From DASVTR01 sp036387475 (GTDB taxonomy: Bacteria; Acidobacteriota; Blastocatellia; Pyrinomonadales; Pyrinomonadaceae): 64,000 nucleotides of DNA. The position numbers were made by a program, and so were the translations under genes. The stretch spans positions 1 through 64,000 of the forward strand of contig DASVTR010000006.1 of assembly GCA_036387475.1 (NCBI GenBank), written 5' to 3'. This document shows, piece after piece, positions 16,989 through 25,026 of the stretch (position 1 is its first letter; each line of letters begins with the position of its first letter). The notes beneath the pieces are model-generated. The model was not told where the DNA came from. It saw only the letters and a list, made by a program, of their open reading frames with translations, and did not search any database.

Positions 16989-18042
16989 TGAGCGTGGTCA
17001 AGTCCCAGAGCTTGACGCTTCCGTCATCGCTCCCGCTGGCTAAAGTTTGGCCGTCGGGCGAAAAGGCCACAGCAGTCACCTTGTCAAGATGCTCCGTCAA
17101 TGTCTGCTTCAATTCTCCCGCCTGCATGTCCCACAGCATGATTTTTCCGTCGTTGCTACAGCTTGCCAGCAGACTGCTGTCAGGTGAGAAGGCAACGCTT
17201 CGCAGCCATTCCGCGTGGCCTCGCAAGACGAGTTTGAGCGCACCCGTTTGCGCGTCCCACACGCGCAGTAGATCGCCGCCGCTCACAAATGTCTGGCCGT
17301 CGGGCGCGAAGGCAAGCGCGCGCACCGCCTCGAAACTGTTATCGCGGTTGAGAATTTTGAGTTGCTTGCCCGTCGCCGTATCCCACACGCGCACCGAATA
17401 ATCGCTGCTACCGCTGATGAGAGTTTTGCCGACGGGAGAAAACGCCAGGGCGTAGACCCAATCTTCGTGGCCGGTCAGCTTTCGCTTAAGCTTTCCCGCC
17501 TGCGCGTCCCAGAGAATAATTGCCTTATCCTCCCCGGCAGTGGCAAACGTCTGACCGTCAGGTGCAAAGGCGACCGCGAAGACTTCGCCCTGATGCTCAT
17601 GGAGCGTCTGCTTTAACTCTCCGCTCGCGGCGTCCCACAGCCTGACACTCTTGTCTGCGCCGCCACTCAGGACGAGTTTGTTATCAGGCGAGACGGCGAC
17701 GGCGCGAACATCACGTTCGTGTCCGGCGAGTGTGCGTCGCAGGCTACCGCTCTCGGCATCCCAAACCTTGATTGTTCCAGCAGTATCGCCAACGAAGATC
17801 AATTTTCCGCCGGGCGCGAACGCAAGCGACTTGACTCTCTGGTTGGGCGCGCTCATCGAGCGCTTGAGAATCGGTGTTGCGGCGATTGGTGCAGTCTTGG
17901 CCCTCTCGGCTTCGAGGCGCTTACGGGCGTTGTTGGCGACGAAAATTACAATCAGGATGACCAGCGCAAAGAAGCCATAGGTAACCCATTTGATAAACTT
18001 CGGCCCGGTCGTAAATCGAGCCTCGTTGGGTGTCAGCGGCAC
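16981..18042 (-). CDS. Membrane-anchored WD40 repeat protein
   Basis: The 353-residue product has one N-terminal membrane helix (WVTYGFFALVILIVIFVANN, about residues 19-38). It is followed by seven WD40 repeats that could close one propeller. Typical repeats read LAGHERDVRAVAVSPDNKLV, SGGADKSVRLWDAASGEL and LTEHLDKVTAVAFSPDGQTL. Such propellers act as interaction platforms. The orientation of the single helix cannot be settled from the sequence. It starts 21 nt after the glycogen phosphorylase gene ends and precedes the kinase gene. This fits a scaffold for kinase or CHAT signalling (inference). Confidence 0.92.
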   Translation of the reverse strand: MPLTPNEARFTTGPKFIKWVTYGFFALVILIVIFVANNARKRLEAERAKTAPIAATPILKRSMSAPNQRVKSLAFAPGGKLIFVGDTAGTIKVWDAESGSLRRTLAGHERDVRAVAVSPDNKLVLSGGADKSVRLWDAASGELKQTLHEHQGEVFAVAFAPDGQTFATAGEDKAIILWDAQAGKLKRKLTGHEDWVYALAFSPVGKTLISGSSDYSVRVWDTATGKQLKILNRDNSFEAVRALAFAPDGQTFVSGGDLLRVWDAQTGALKLVLRGHAEWLRSVAFSPDSSLLASCSNDGKIMLWDMQAGELKQTLTEHLDKVTAVAFSPDGQTLASGSDDGSVKLWDLTTLKR

Positions 18043-18063
18043 GTTCCCTTAATTCCACTCCTC

Positions 18064-20244
18064 TTAAACGTCGCGGCGGTAAATCCTGCGCGCATACTCT
18101 TCGACCATCCGGTCGCTGTTGAAGGCTGGAACGAGCGTCTCGATGGCGTGCTTCATGCGCGCCACCCAGCCGCGCGGCACGCCTTCCGCATCGCGCTCGT
18201 AGTAGAGCGGCACAACTTCCTCTTCGAGAGTGCGGTAAAGCGATTCAGCGTCGCGCAAATCTACCTCTTTGACTTCCGTCTCTTCGACCGCCGCCGCGCT
18301 GTCGCCAATGGCCCAACCGTTCGCGCCGTCGTAGCCCTCAACCCACCAACCGTCCAGGATAGAAAGATTCAGCCCGCCGTTCATCGCCACCTTTTCGCCG
18401 CTCGTACCCGATGCTTCCAACGGGCGACGCGGGACGTTGAGCCACACGTCAACGGATTGCACAAGCTGCCGCGCTATCTCCTGATCGTAGTCTTGGAGAA
18501 AGACGGCGCGGTTCATCACGAGCGGCTCGTATTTCCAGCGCGCCAGTTGTTGAAGGATGACCTTCGCGCCTTGATCTTGCGGGTGCGCTTTGCCGGCGAA
18601 GACGAATTGCACGGGGCGCTCGGCGTCGTTAATCAGTCGAAGCAGGCGGTCGGGGTCGGACAAGAGCAGATTCCAACGTTTGTAAGCCGCGACGCGTCGG
18701 GCGAAGCCGATGGTGAGAGCCGTAGGGTCAAACATCGTCCGCGCCGCTTCCGTGTAGTCGCGGCCCTCGCCCCGGTGCGCGCGTGCGTGAAACGAGCGAT
18801 GACGAATGAAGGCGACGAGGCGCTGCTTTAAGAGGCTGCGCGCTTCCCAGAATTCGCGGTCGGAAATCTTTTCAATTCCCTCTCGCCAACGCTCACGGTC
18901 GTGAATGCTTTCGGCCCAGTCCGGCCCGACATATTTTTCGTAGAGCGAGCGAATCAGCGGAGCAACCCACGTCGGCGCGTGAACGCCGTTGGTGACGGAG
19001 GTAATTGGAATCTCTTCAATCGAAGCAGACTCCGGCCAGATGTTCTGCCAGAGTGCGCGCGAGACTTCGCCGTGCTTGGCGCTCACGCCGTTGGTCGAGC
19101 GGCACATCCTGATTGCCAGCGGCGTCAAGCCAAACCACTCCTCCTTATCGTCCGGGTTGACGCGACCCAACTTGAGAAACTCTTCATGCGAGAGGCCGAG
19201 CGATTGCTCGTAGGCGTCGCCGAAACATTTTTCGATGAGCGGTGTGGCAAACTCGTCGTTCCCAGCGGCAATGGGCGTGTGCGTTGTGAAGACGCAGCGC
19301 TCTTTGACTTCGCTGCGGGCCGTCTCGAAATTGACGTTGCGCTCTTCTATTATCTCCCGCGCCAATTCCAGCGTCAGGAAAGCCGAGTGGCCCTCGTTCA
19401 AATGAAAGACGCTCGGCTCAATCTTCAATCGACGCAGCAGTCGCACACCGCCTAAGCCCAGCAACATCTCCTGCACGATGCGCGTTTCGCGGTCGCCGCC
19501 GTAGAGATGGCCCGTCACCCATCGGTCAGTCTCTTCGTTTTCGGGAATGTCCGTGTCGAGCAGATAGAGCGGCACGCGCCCGACATCAACGCGCCATGCT
19601 TGCGCCCGCACCTTGCGCCCGCGCATCAACACCTCAATGTGAATGGGAGCGCCCGCATCATCCAGAACACGTCGAATCGGAAGAACCTGCGGATGCGTGA
19701 CGCCGTAGTGCTCTTCCTGCCAGCCGTCGCGCGTCAAACGCTGGCGAAAGTAGCCGTAACGATAAAGCAGCCCGACGGCGACCAGCGGCAGCCTCAAATC
19801 GCTCGCAGACTTCAAATGGTCGCCCGCCAGAATGCCGAGGCCGCCCGAATAGAGCGGCAGAGAAACGTGAACGCCATACTCGGCGCAAAAGTAAGCGACA
19901 GGATTATCGCGCGTGATTGCTTCACCCGCAGGCGGCGTCCAGACGCGCTCGTCCGCCATGTATGCATCAAAGCTTTCGGCTAGATGTGAAACACGCGCGA
20001 CGTACTGCGGGTCGGTCGCCATCTGCATCAAGCGAAACTCGGAAACCTCCGTCAGCAGCCGTCGCGGATTGTGTTCGCATTCTTCCCAGACGCCCGGATC
20101 GAGGTCACGAAAAAGCGCTGCGCCATCCGCAGCCCAACTCCACCAATAATTCCAGGCCAAGCGCTCAAGCGCACGCAGGCTGCCCGGCAGAATGCGCCCT
20201 CTTTGCGCGACCCAGCTTTCGACTTCCTCCGATAATTGAACCAT
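18064..20244 (-). CDS. glgP: Alpha-glucan (glycogen/maltodextrin) phosphorylase
   Basis: This 726-residue enzyme releases glucose-1-phosphate from alpha-1,4-glucans with a pyridoxal phosphate cofactor. The N-terminal DUF3417 segment (LRALERLAWNYWWSW) marks the short bacterial/archaeal GlgP type. Other visible motifs are AYFCAEYGVHVSLPLYSGGLG, VFHLNEGHSAF, TTHTPIAAGND, IGFARRVAAYKRWNLLL and the cofactor-binding ASGTSGEKVAMNG with Lys618. It is cytosolic. It is somewhat shorter than the ~830-860-residue relatives I recall, but the catalytic core appears complete. It lies 17 nt downstream of the macro-domain gene and 21 nt upstream of the WD40 gene, so it is in the middle of a likely operon. Confidence 0.95.
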   Translation of the reverse strand: MVQLSEEVESWVAQRGRILPGSLRALERLAWNYWWSWAADGAALFRDLDPGVWEECEHNPRRLLTEVSEFRLMQMATDPQYVARVSHLAESFDAYMADERVWTPPAGEAITRDNPVAYFCAEYGVHVSLPLYSGGLGILAGDHLKSASDLRLPLVAVGLLYRYGYFRQRLTRDGWQEEHYGVTHPQVLPIRRVLDDAGAPIHIEVLMRGRKVRAQAWRVDVGRVPLYLLDTDIPENEETDRWVTGHLYGGDRETRIVQEMLLGLGGVRLLRRLKIEPSVFHLNEGHSAFLTLELAREIIEERNVNFETARSEVKERCVFTTHTPIAAGNDEFATPLIEKCFGDAYEQSLGLSHEEFLKLGRVNPDDKEEWFGLTPLAIRMCRSTNGVSAKHGEVSRALWQNIWPESASIEEIPITSVTNGVHAPTWVAPLIRSLYEKYVGPDWAESIHDRERWREGIEKISDREFWEARSLLKQRLVAFIRHRSFHARAHRGEGRDYTEAARTMFDPTALTIGFARRVAAYKRWNLLLSDPDRLLRLINDAERPVQFVFAGKAHPQDQGAKVILQQLARWKYEPLVMNRAVFLQDYDQEIARQLVQSVDVWLNVPRRPLEASGTSGEKVAMNGGLNLSILDGWWVEGYDGANGWAIGDSAAAVEETEVKEVDLRDAESLYRTLEEEVVPLYYERDAEGVPRGWVARMKHAIETLVPAFNSDRMVEEYARRIYRRDV

Positions 20245-20261
20245 TTGCTCTTTCGTCCCGC

Positions 20262-20828
20262 TTAATCTGAATTGGTAAACCTGTGATTCTCAAGAAACAC
20301 TTCGGCCTCGCCCGGCGCAAAGAAAACGAGCCGCACTTGAGCTAAGCTGTCATCGCTTTTCAGGAACTCCTCAACGGCCTCAGACACAACCGCCGCCGCT
20401 TCTGCGCGCGGATAAGAATACGCGCCCGTCGAGATGGCCGGAAAAGCTATGGAGCGAAGCCCTTGCTCGACGGCCAACGCCAGCGAATTTCGATAACAAC
20501 TCGCCAGAATCGAAGCTTCCTGCCCGTCGTGGCGACCGTAGATTGGCCCAACCGTATGGATTACATAACGCGCAGGCAATTGGCCGCCCGTTGTCATCAC
20601 AGCTTCTCCGGCAGGCAGACCATTTGGAAACAGTGTGCGCCGAATCTCACGACATTCTTCTAAAATCTGCGCGCCGCCCACGCGGTGTATCGCGCCGTCA
20701 ACGCCCGCGCCGCCCAGCAACGACGAATTAGCAGCGTTAACAATGGCATCCACCACCTGCCGCGTCAGATCACCCACCAGCACACGAACGCGCCCGCCCA
20801 CGAAAGTCTTCAAAGCTTCCATAAACAT
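20262..20828 (-). CDS. Macro domain protein, O-acetyl-ADP-ribose deacetylase type
   Basis: The 188-residue protein is a complete MacroD-type domain. Key features are GDLTRQVVDAIVNAANSSLLGGAGVDGAIHRVGG, with the Asn and Asp that position ADP-ribose, the phosphate loop ISTGAYSYPRAEAA near residue 130, and YVIHTVGPIYG. Family members hydrolyse O-acetyl-ADP-ribose and ADP-ribosylated proteins. It is cytosolic. ATG at 20828 and ATG at 20822 both lack a Shine-Dalgarno sequence; heptamer hairpin H ends just upstream. It heads the glgP-WD40 gene string, an unusual partnership. Confidence 0.93.
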   Translation of the reverse strand: MFMEALKTFVGGRVRVLVGDLTRQVVDAIVNAANSSLLGGAGVDGAIHRVGGAQILEECREIRRTLFPNGLPAGEAVMTTGGQLPARYVIHTVGPIYGRHDGQEASILASCYRNSLALAVEQGLRSIAFPAISTGAYSYPRAEAAAVVSEAVEEFLKSDDSLAQVRLVFFAPGEAEVFLENHRFTNSD

Positions 20829-20832
20829 AAAA

Positions 20833-20938
20833 ACAGAATTCAGGAGTCAGAATTCAGAAGCCGGAATAAGAGGCGGCAACCCGCTTTTATTCTTCTTTCA
20901 TTTCTTCTGACTCCTGAATTCTGGATTCTGAATTCTGC
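20833..20938. repeat. Heptamer-repeat hairpin H (TCAGAAT family, opposite orientation)
   Basis: The arms are CAGAATTCAGGAGTCAGAAT (from 20834) and CTCCTGAATTCTGGATTCTG (from 20911), tandem heptads in inverted orientation. Read on the minus strand, the loop AAGAATAAAAGCGGGTTGCC matches the loops of F, G and I. This copy is therefore inverted relative to the other three. Confidence 0.85.
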
Positions 20939-20947
20939 CTTTACGAA

Positions 20948-21325
20948 TCACTCATCACTTTTATCCTCGTCGCGTGGCTCGACCGTGATTTCATCGAATA
21001 TGTCCTGACGGCGCAGAGCTTCGGCGACGCCCTTCGCCTGATGTTCCGTCAGCGGTCGCTCCGGGTCGCAGCTTGCAATCTCAAAGAGACGCTCTTCCAG
21101 CATGACGACCCCCAGATTGCCGAGCGGAACGTTTGGCGTAATCTCTATCTCGCCCATGTTGTGTATGCGAAAGCGACCGGTTTGCTCTACCCAGTCTTCG
21201 ATGAAAGGATCGCGGAGCGCGTGCTCGGCCTCCGATTCCGTCAGGTAAGCCCCTTCGACGATGAGACAGTATTCTCGTCCTTTAACTGTTTTCATGACAC
21301 TGGCCGACATGTGTGCCGCCCGCAT
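20948..21325 (-). CDS. Small hypothetical protein
   Basis: I do not recognise this 125-residue protein. It contains REYCLIVEGAYLTESEAEHAL, EDWVEQTGRFRIHNMGEIEI and LLEERLFEIASC-like segments that suggest a compact alpha/beta fold. The tail is acidic (VEPRDEDKSDE). No signal peptide or membrane segment is visible. Met6 or Met11 (MKTVKGREY) may be the true start; none has a strong ribosome binding site. It is on the same strand as the macro domain gene downstream, separated by hairpin H. Confidence 0.65.
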   Translation of the reverse strand: MRAAHMSASVMKTVKGREYCLIVEGAYLTESEAEHALRDPFIEDWVEQTGRFRIHNMGEIEITPNVPLGNLGVVMLEERLFEIASCDPERPLTEHQAKGVAEALRRQDIFDEITVEPRDEDKSDE

Positions 21326-21425
21326 TTATGAGAGCGACGAGAGCGGCGCTTGGATTTGTAACTTTACCATCGCCATGCGGCGAGCGGCAAAGGCGCGAGC
21401 CGCGCAAACCAAAGCCGTTGCGGAT

Positions 21426-21479
21426 GACTGGAAAAGGCCGCTCGTGAACGCGATAGCTCACGGGCGGCCTTTTCCAGTC
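21426..21479 (-). terminator. Terminator hairpin after the Asp-box repeat gene
   Basis: A 22-bp inverted repeat pairs GACTGGAAAAGGCCGCTCGTGA (21426-21447) with its near-perfect complement at 21458-21479, leaving a 10-nt loop. On the minus strand it follows the stop codon at 21527 by about 50 nt. The 3' arm contains CCTTTTCC but no long U-run, so it may work as a stem barrier. Confidence 0.6.
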
Positions 21480-21526
21480 TCAGCGCCAGCTTCAAACGCG
21501 GCGCTGTTCTAAACCTTAAGGATAGG

Positions 21527-22516
21527 CTATTCGGGAAGGTATGCCGACGGGATGGGCACATCGCCCGTCATGCCCCAGTTTTCGACGAAGTTAAAATTAT
21601 TGGAGCTGATGATGATGTACCAGTTGCCTTCACTGGGGCGGAAGACTGCGATGTCCGCCGAAAAATCATTGGCCTCATAATGTCCCGGCACGGGAATGTC
21701 GGTTGGCAGTCCCCACTGGCGTACTGTTCCCGCATGATTGGAACTGTTGATGACGTACCAGTTGCCTTCCGATGGACGCCAGACGGCAAAGTCGGTTTTT
21801 CCGTCGCCGTCGTAATCCTCCGGAACGGGTTTGTCACCATTGATGCCCCAGGGTTGGACGGTCAGTTGCTTGGTGGAACTGCTGACCACGTACCAGTTTC
21901 CGTTGCTGGGTCGCCAGACGGCGAAATCGGATGCGCCATCGCCGACGTAATCGCCAGGCACAGGCTTATCGCCAGGCTGACCGACGTAGTTACCGCTTTG
22001 GAGAAGTTGACCGTTGGTGTCTCTGGCTTCCCAGTAACCCTGGCCCGGTCGGAAAATGGCGATATCCGTTTTCCCGTCGCCGTTATAATCGCTCGGCACG
22101 GCAATGTCGCCCGGAAGGCCAAGATTCACCAGCCGCCCTGTCTGCGCAGAGCTTTCGATGATGTACCAGTTGCCCTCCGCTTCGCGCCAGACAGCTATGT
22201 CCGTGATAGCGTCGCCGTCATAATCGCCCGGCACTAGCTGGTCGTCGGCGTTCCCCCAATTTTTAACGGTGGTGGTTTCAAAAAAGATTGAGCGGATATA
22301 CCAGTTGCCCTCAGAGCGGCGGAAGACGGCGAAATCGGTCACCGTATCTCCGTCAAAATCGCCGCGCGGTCTGAATTGTTGAGCGATCCTGGCTTGTAAG
22401 GCGGAGCACGCGATGAGGAGCACGAGCACCGCTTTCATTAACAATGATATTTGACTCAAAGAGCGTCTGTTTCTGCCTTTCAAAGATGAAAGGCACTCGA
22501 TAACAATAGTTTTCAT
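21527..22516 (-). CDS. Secreted Asp-box (FG-GAP/VCBS-like) repeat protein
   Basis: The 329-residue product has an N-terminal hydrophobic segment (MKAVLVLLIACSALQA, about residues 27-42). Six repeats of about 46 residues follow, each with a calcium-binding-like D-x-D-x-D-G loop and an aromatic end, for example GDYDGDAITDIAVW and EDYDGDGKTDFAVWRPS followed by GNWYVI. This forms a beta-propeller seen in secreted adhesins and surface proteins. The third repeat (SDYNGDGKTDIAIF) ends YWEA and the sixth (GHYEANDFSADIAVF) has lost the Asp pattern. ATG at 22516 has a GGAAG site; an internal Met27 is a possible alternative. It stands alone, with terminators on both sides. Function is unknown. Confidence 0.88.
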   Translation of the reverse strand: MKTIVIECLSSLKGRNRRSLSQISLLMKAVLVLLIACSALQARIAQQFRPRGDFDGDTVTDFAVFRRSEGNWYIRSIFFETTTVKNWGNADDQLVPGDYDGDAITDIAVWREAEGNWYIIESSAQTGRLVNLGLPGDIAVPSDYNGDGKTDIAIFRPGQGYWEARDTNGQLLQSGNYVGQPGDKPVPGDYVGDGASDFAVWRPSNGNWYVVSSSTKQLTVQPWGINGDKPVPEDYDGDGKTDFAVWRPSEGNWYVINSSNHAGTVRQWGLPTDIPVPGHYEANDFSADIAVFRPSEGNWYIIISSNNFNFVENWGMTGDVPIPSAYLPE

Positions 22517-22676
22517 TACAATTCTTCCAATTCCTTGATTTGAATTTTAAAGCGAGTAAAGACTCAAGCTTTACAGTGTGGCCGCGCGCGATAAAAATAC
22601 GCCGCGAGGCAAAATTGTTACCGGAAATTATTGACGCGTCGAAGCCGTTGGAGGCTTACGGCAGGGGCGAAAAAAG

Positions 22677-22707
22677 AAGGGGCGCGTCCAACCTGGACGC
22701 GCCCCTT
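22677..22707 (-). terminator. Rho-independent terminator after the VWA gene
   Basis: A perfect 14-bp stem (AAGGGGCGCGTCCA with TGGACGCGCCCCTT) closes a 3-nt loop. On the minus strand it is followed by CTTTTTTCG, a proper U-run. It sits 31 nt after the stop codon at 22738. Confidence 0.9.
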
Positions 22708-22737
22708 TCGCTTAATCATTAGCGAGCTTTTCAGTTA

Positions 22738-23469
22738 TTAATAAGCTCTGGCAAGCTGCTCGTTGATGGTCTCGCGCAGCCGGTCAAAGTAAGCGTCGAA
22801 GGTGACGAAGCTCGTGCCCTGAAAGAAGGCCCGCCCGCCGGTCTCGTTCGAGAGGCGATTGAGCGAACTCTGGCCGTAGCTGATGGCCGTTCGATTCCAA
22901 CTCGTCAGGCCGACCGTCGGCGCATAGAAGGAATAGACGGACACGTTACGCTTTTGCGCTTCACGAATGGCGCGCTCCAGGTCTATCGTATTGCCAGCCG
23001 CCGTCACGTCGAAGCCCCTTGAAATATCCAGGCCGTCCGAGATTAACAGAATAGCGTTGCGATTCTTTCCCTGCTCATCAAACTTGCGCAGCGCTTCGAT
23101 GACTTCAACGTAAGGATTGTACGGCGACACGCTTTCGCTGGCGATGGGCGTCCGCAAGCTTTTGGCGGCCTTCTCAAGGTCGTCCGTAAACTGCTGGCGT
23201 ACCTGCAACGAACCGCTTCTGATGTATCCAACCATCACGCGCGAACCCGCTGGCAAAGAGCGTATGAAATCGCGCGTCACACTTAGTTCGCTGCCGACAC
23301 GCGAAACGAGGTCGTCCTGCACGAGCACCGCCAGATTCAAAGGCGCGTCGATGCTAGCCTCCGCCGCAACGTTTTTGCCCGCGACGGGCGTCGCCGAGAC
23401 GCCGACGGCTGCGATAACGACGAGAATTAACGTCGCAAAAAATACTGAAAATTTTCTACCGAAAGCCAT
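22738..23469 (-). CDS. Secreted VWA-domain protein
   Basis: The 243-residue product has a signal peptide (FFATLILVVIAAVGVSA). It carries a von Willebrand factor A domain of the type common in acidobacterial VWFA-related proteins. The core strand is LNLAVLVQDDLVSRVGSEL, followed by FIRSLPAGSRVMVGYIRSG and NAILLISDGLDISRG. The metal site normally reads DxSxS; here it reads DDLVS, so metal binding is doubtful, although the later ISDG Asp is kept. ATG at 23469 has a GGGAGAAGG site and is preferred over an in-frame start at 23511. It is transcribed alone and ends in a strong terminator. The partner protein is unknown. Confidence 0.88.
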   Translation of the reverse strand: MAFGRKFSVFFATLILVVIAAVGVSATPVAGKNVAAEASIDAPLNLAVLVQDDLVSRVGSELSVTRDFIRSLPAGSRVMVGYIRSGSLQVRQQFTDDLEKAAKSLRTPIASESVSPYNPYVEVIEALRKFDEQGKNRNAILLISDGLDISRGFDVTAAGNTIDLERAIREAQKRNVSVYSFYAPTVGLTSWNRTAISYGQSSLNRLSNETGGRAFFQGTSFVTFDAYFDRLRETINEQLARAY

Positions 23470-23620
23470 GATTCTTACCTTCTCCCTGTTAAACCCTTTG
23501 GCAGCGGGCAAACTCGATTTCGCTCTTCCCTGATTGGACGATAAAGCCGCTTTACTCTGCCCATTCTGCGCTTAATTTTCCCACTCATTCTGATGCCTTT
23601 CACCCTGCAAAGGTGGCCTC

Positions 23621-23711
23621 AGAGAAACGCTGAACGCGGAACGATGAACGATGAATGAAGAGCAGCTTGTCTTTTATTCCGCGTTCATCGTTCCGCGTTC
23701 AGCGTTTCTCT
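23621..23711. repeat. Heptamer-repeat hairpin D, perfect 30-bp stem (AACGATG family)
   Basis: Positions 23621-23650 and 23682-23711 are exact reverse complements over 30 bases, with heptads AACGCTG, AACGCGG, AACGATG, AACGATG. The 31-nt loop contains GAAGAGCAGCTTGTCTTTTA, related to hairpins C and E. It ends 2 nt before the stop codon of the DCC gene at 23713. It lies between two minus-strand genes. Confidence 0.9.
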
Positions 23712-23712
23712 T

Positions 23713-24123
23713 TCATCCTTGCTTGTGTAGTGAGCAGACGCCGTTAGCGTCGCAGGATGGCGGGACGCCGAAGAGGGCGTAGCGGCGGCTGGCGAGCCAG
23801 CGATAGAAGAATGCGCCGAGGCGTGTGAAGGGCCAGACGGAGAGCAGCGGAACGAGAATGCGCCAGCGCGGCAGCACGCGCATCAATTCAAGCCAAGCCT
23901 CATAGCCGCCCGTCCAACGCCCTTCCGCGTTGCGCACGTGCATCTCTTTATTTAACTCTTCAAAGCTATAGGGCGGCGCGATGCGCTTGATGACTTCCGG
24001 GTCGCGGTAATTGAGCCACTCAATGCGTTGCTCGCGGTCGCGTGGCTCGACCCGCGCGCGCGACCACTTGCACAGCGGGCAATCTCCGTCCGTCAATACC
24101 TGTATCCGCCCTTCACGGCTCAT
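23713..24123 (-). CDS. DCC family (DUF393) thiol-disulfide oxidoreductase-like protein
   Basis: The 136-residue protein begins with VLTDGDCPLCKWSRARVEPRD, the DxxCxxC motif (Cys15, Cys18) that defines the DCC/DUF393 family. It continues with FEELNKEMHVRNAEGRWTGGYEAWLELMRVLP, the second conserved block. Members are thought to have a thioredoxin-like fold and redox activity, but few have been studied. One hydrophobic helix near residues 85-105 (WRILVPLLSVWPFTRLGAFFY) may contact the membrane. The gene lies downstream of the DinB gene on the same strand with a 76-nt gap. Confidence 0.9.
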   Translation of the reverse strand: MSREGRIQVLTDGDCPLCKWSRARVEPRDREQRIEWLNYRDPEVIKRIAPPYSFEELNKEMHVRNAEGRWTGGYEAWLELMRVLPRWRILVPLLSVWPFTRLGAFFYRWLASRRYALFGVPPSCDANGVCSLHKQG

Positions 24124-24199
24124 CGTTTTCTCCGCAAATTTTAGTCAACCAATTAATTATAAAGCCTCGCCGCTGGCATGTGTCGCACGGCCAAGCCTG

Positions 24200-24742
24200 T
24201 TAAGCCGCGCTCGTGGATGACAGATACCGCGTGCGCAGAATGTTCATGTGATGCGTCTCATGTCCGGCGATGATGTGAACGATGGCGCGGACGCTCGCCT
24301 TCTGTTCATTCGCTTCGCCCTGCCGCTGCCACGCCTCAGCGTCAAACTGGCGAAACAAGCAGAGGTTAGCCTTCCGCAAATGCTCTAACTCTTCGGCCAA
24401 ATCGCTCAAGCTCAGTTCTCCGAACTTAGCGTTGTTGACGTAATCGTCCTGCTCGTAGCCTGGGAGCGGCGTCTGGTCGTTGCGTGCAAAGCGCAGGGCG
24501 CGATAACCGAAGATGCGTTCGCTATCAATGATGTGCCCGATTAATTCCTTAACGCTCCACTTCCCTTCGGCGTAGCGTGAATTCGCTTGCTCTTCCGTAA
24601 TGCCGCGCAGGGTGGCGAGTGTGCTTTCAAGCTGTTGGCCCAGCGTCGCGATGATGTCTCCTGCGGGAACGAGCGACATATATTTTTCGTAGTATGGGGC
24701 GTATTCGCTTTTGTCGGGTCGCGCGATGTTTAGATTTTCCAT
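24200..24742 (-). CDS. DinB family metal-dependent protein
   Basis: This 180-residue protein has the DinB/YfiT four-helix fold. The three metal-binding histidines are His70 in VKELIGHIIDSERIF, His161 and His165 in IAGHETHHMNIL. Members include bacillithiol S-transferases (family knowledge), and the YtxJ bacilliredoxin at 7.5 kb makes a thiol-transferase role plausible (inference). RYAEGKWSVKE and RFARNDQTPLPGYEQDDYV match the common subgroup. An AAGGAGAAA site precedes ATG at 24742. It is cytosolic. Confidence 0.9.
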   Translation of the reverse strand: MENLNIARPDKSEYAPYYEKYMSLVPAGDIIATLGQQLESTLATLRGITEEQANSRYAEGKWSVKELIGHIIDSERIFGYRALRFARNDQTPLPGYEQDDYVNNAKFGELSLSDLAEELEHLRKANLCLFRQFDAEAWQRQGEANEQKASVRAIVHIIAGHETHHMNILRTRYLSSTSAA

Positions 24743-25026
24743 TTCAGTTTTTCTCCTTACAAACGGGGTTATAGCCTATCGCTCAACTTCAACGCGCATG
24801 GCGAGGGGCATTGACATTGCGGCGAAAGAAGCGAGCTTGAGAGTTATGCTATCAGAGCGCCCGCTTCGCTGTCTTGCCGGGCGAAGCTTACGAGCAAAGC
24901 ATAAAAGCCGTCGCTCGCTGGTAAATAGTTGGTAAAAGCTGTCAACGAATTGTAAAAAGTGTGGGCCACGCTACAGACTGCGGGCGCGTGTTCGTTGTAT
25001 AAAAGAGTTTCGGTCGGAGGCTTCGG
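24743..25026. promoter_or_regulatory. Divergent regulatory region between DinB and histidine kinase genes
   Basis: This gap of about 280 nt separates divergent genes. A TATAAA box at 24998-25003 lies within TTGTATAAAAG. It would start transcription about 17 nt before the kinase start codon at 25027; no good -35 was found. On the minus strand GGCTATAAC lies upstream of DinB. TGGTAAATAGT and TGGTAAAAGC repeat imperfectly near 24919-24940 and could be an operator. All of this is tentative. Confidence 0.3.

Noticed and set aside
17719..18831. Plus-strand open frame of 370 codons
   Set aside because: It is antisense to WD40 and glgP, both with strong family signatures.
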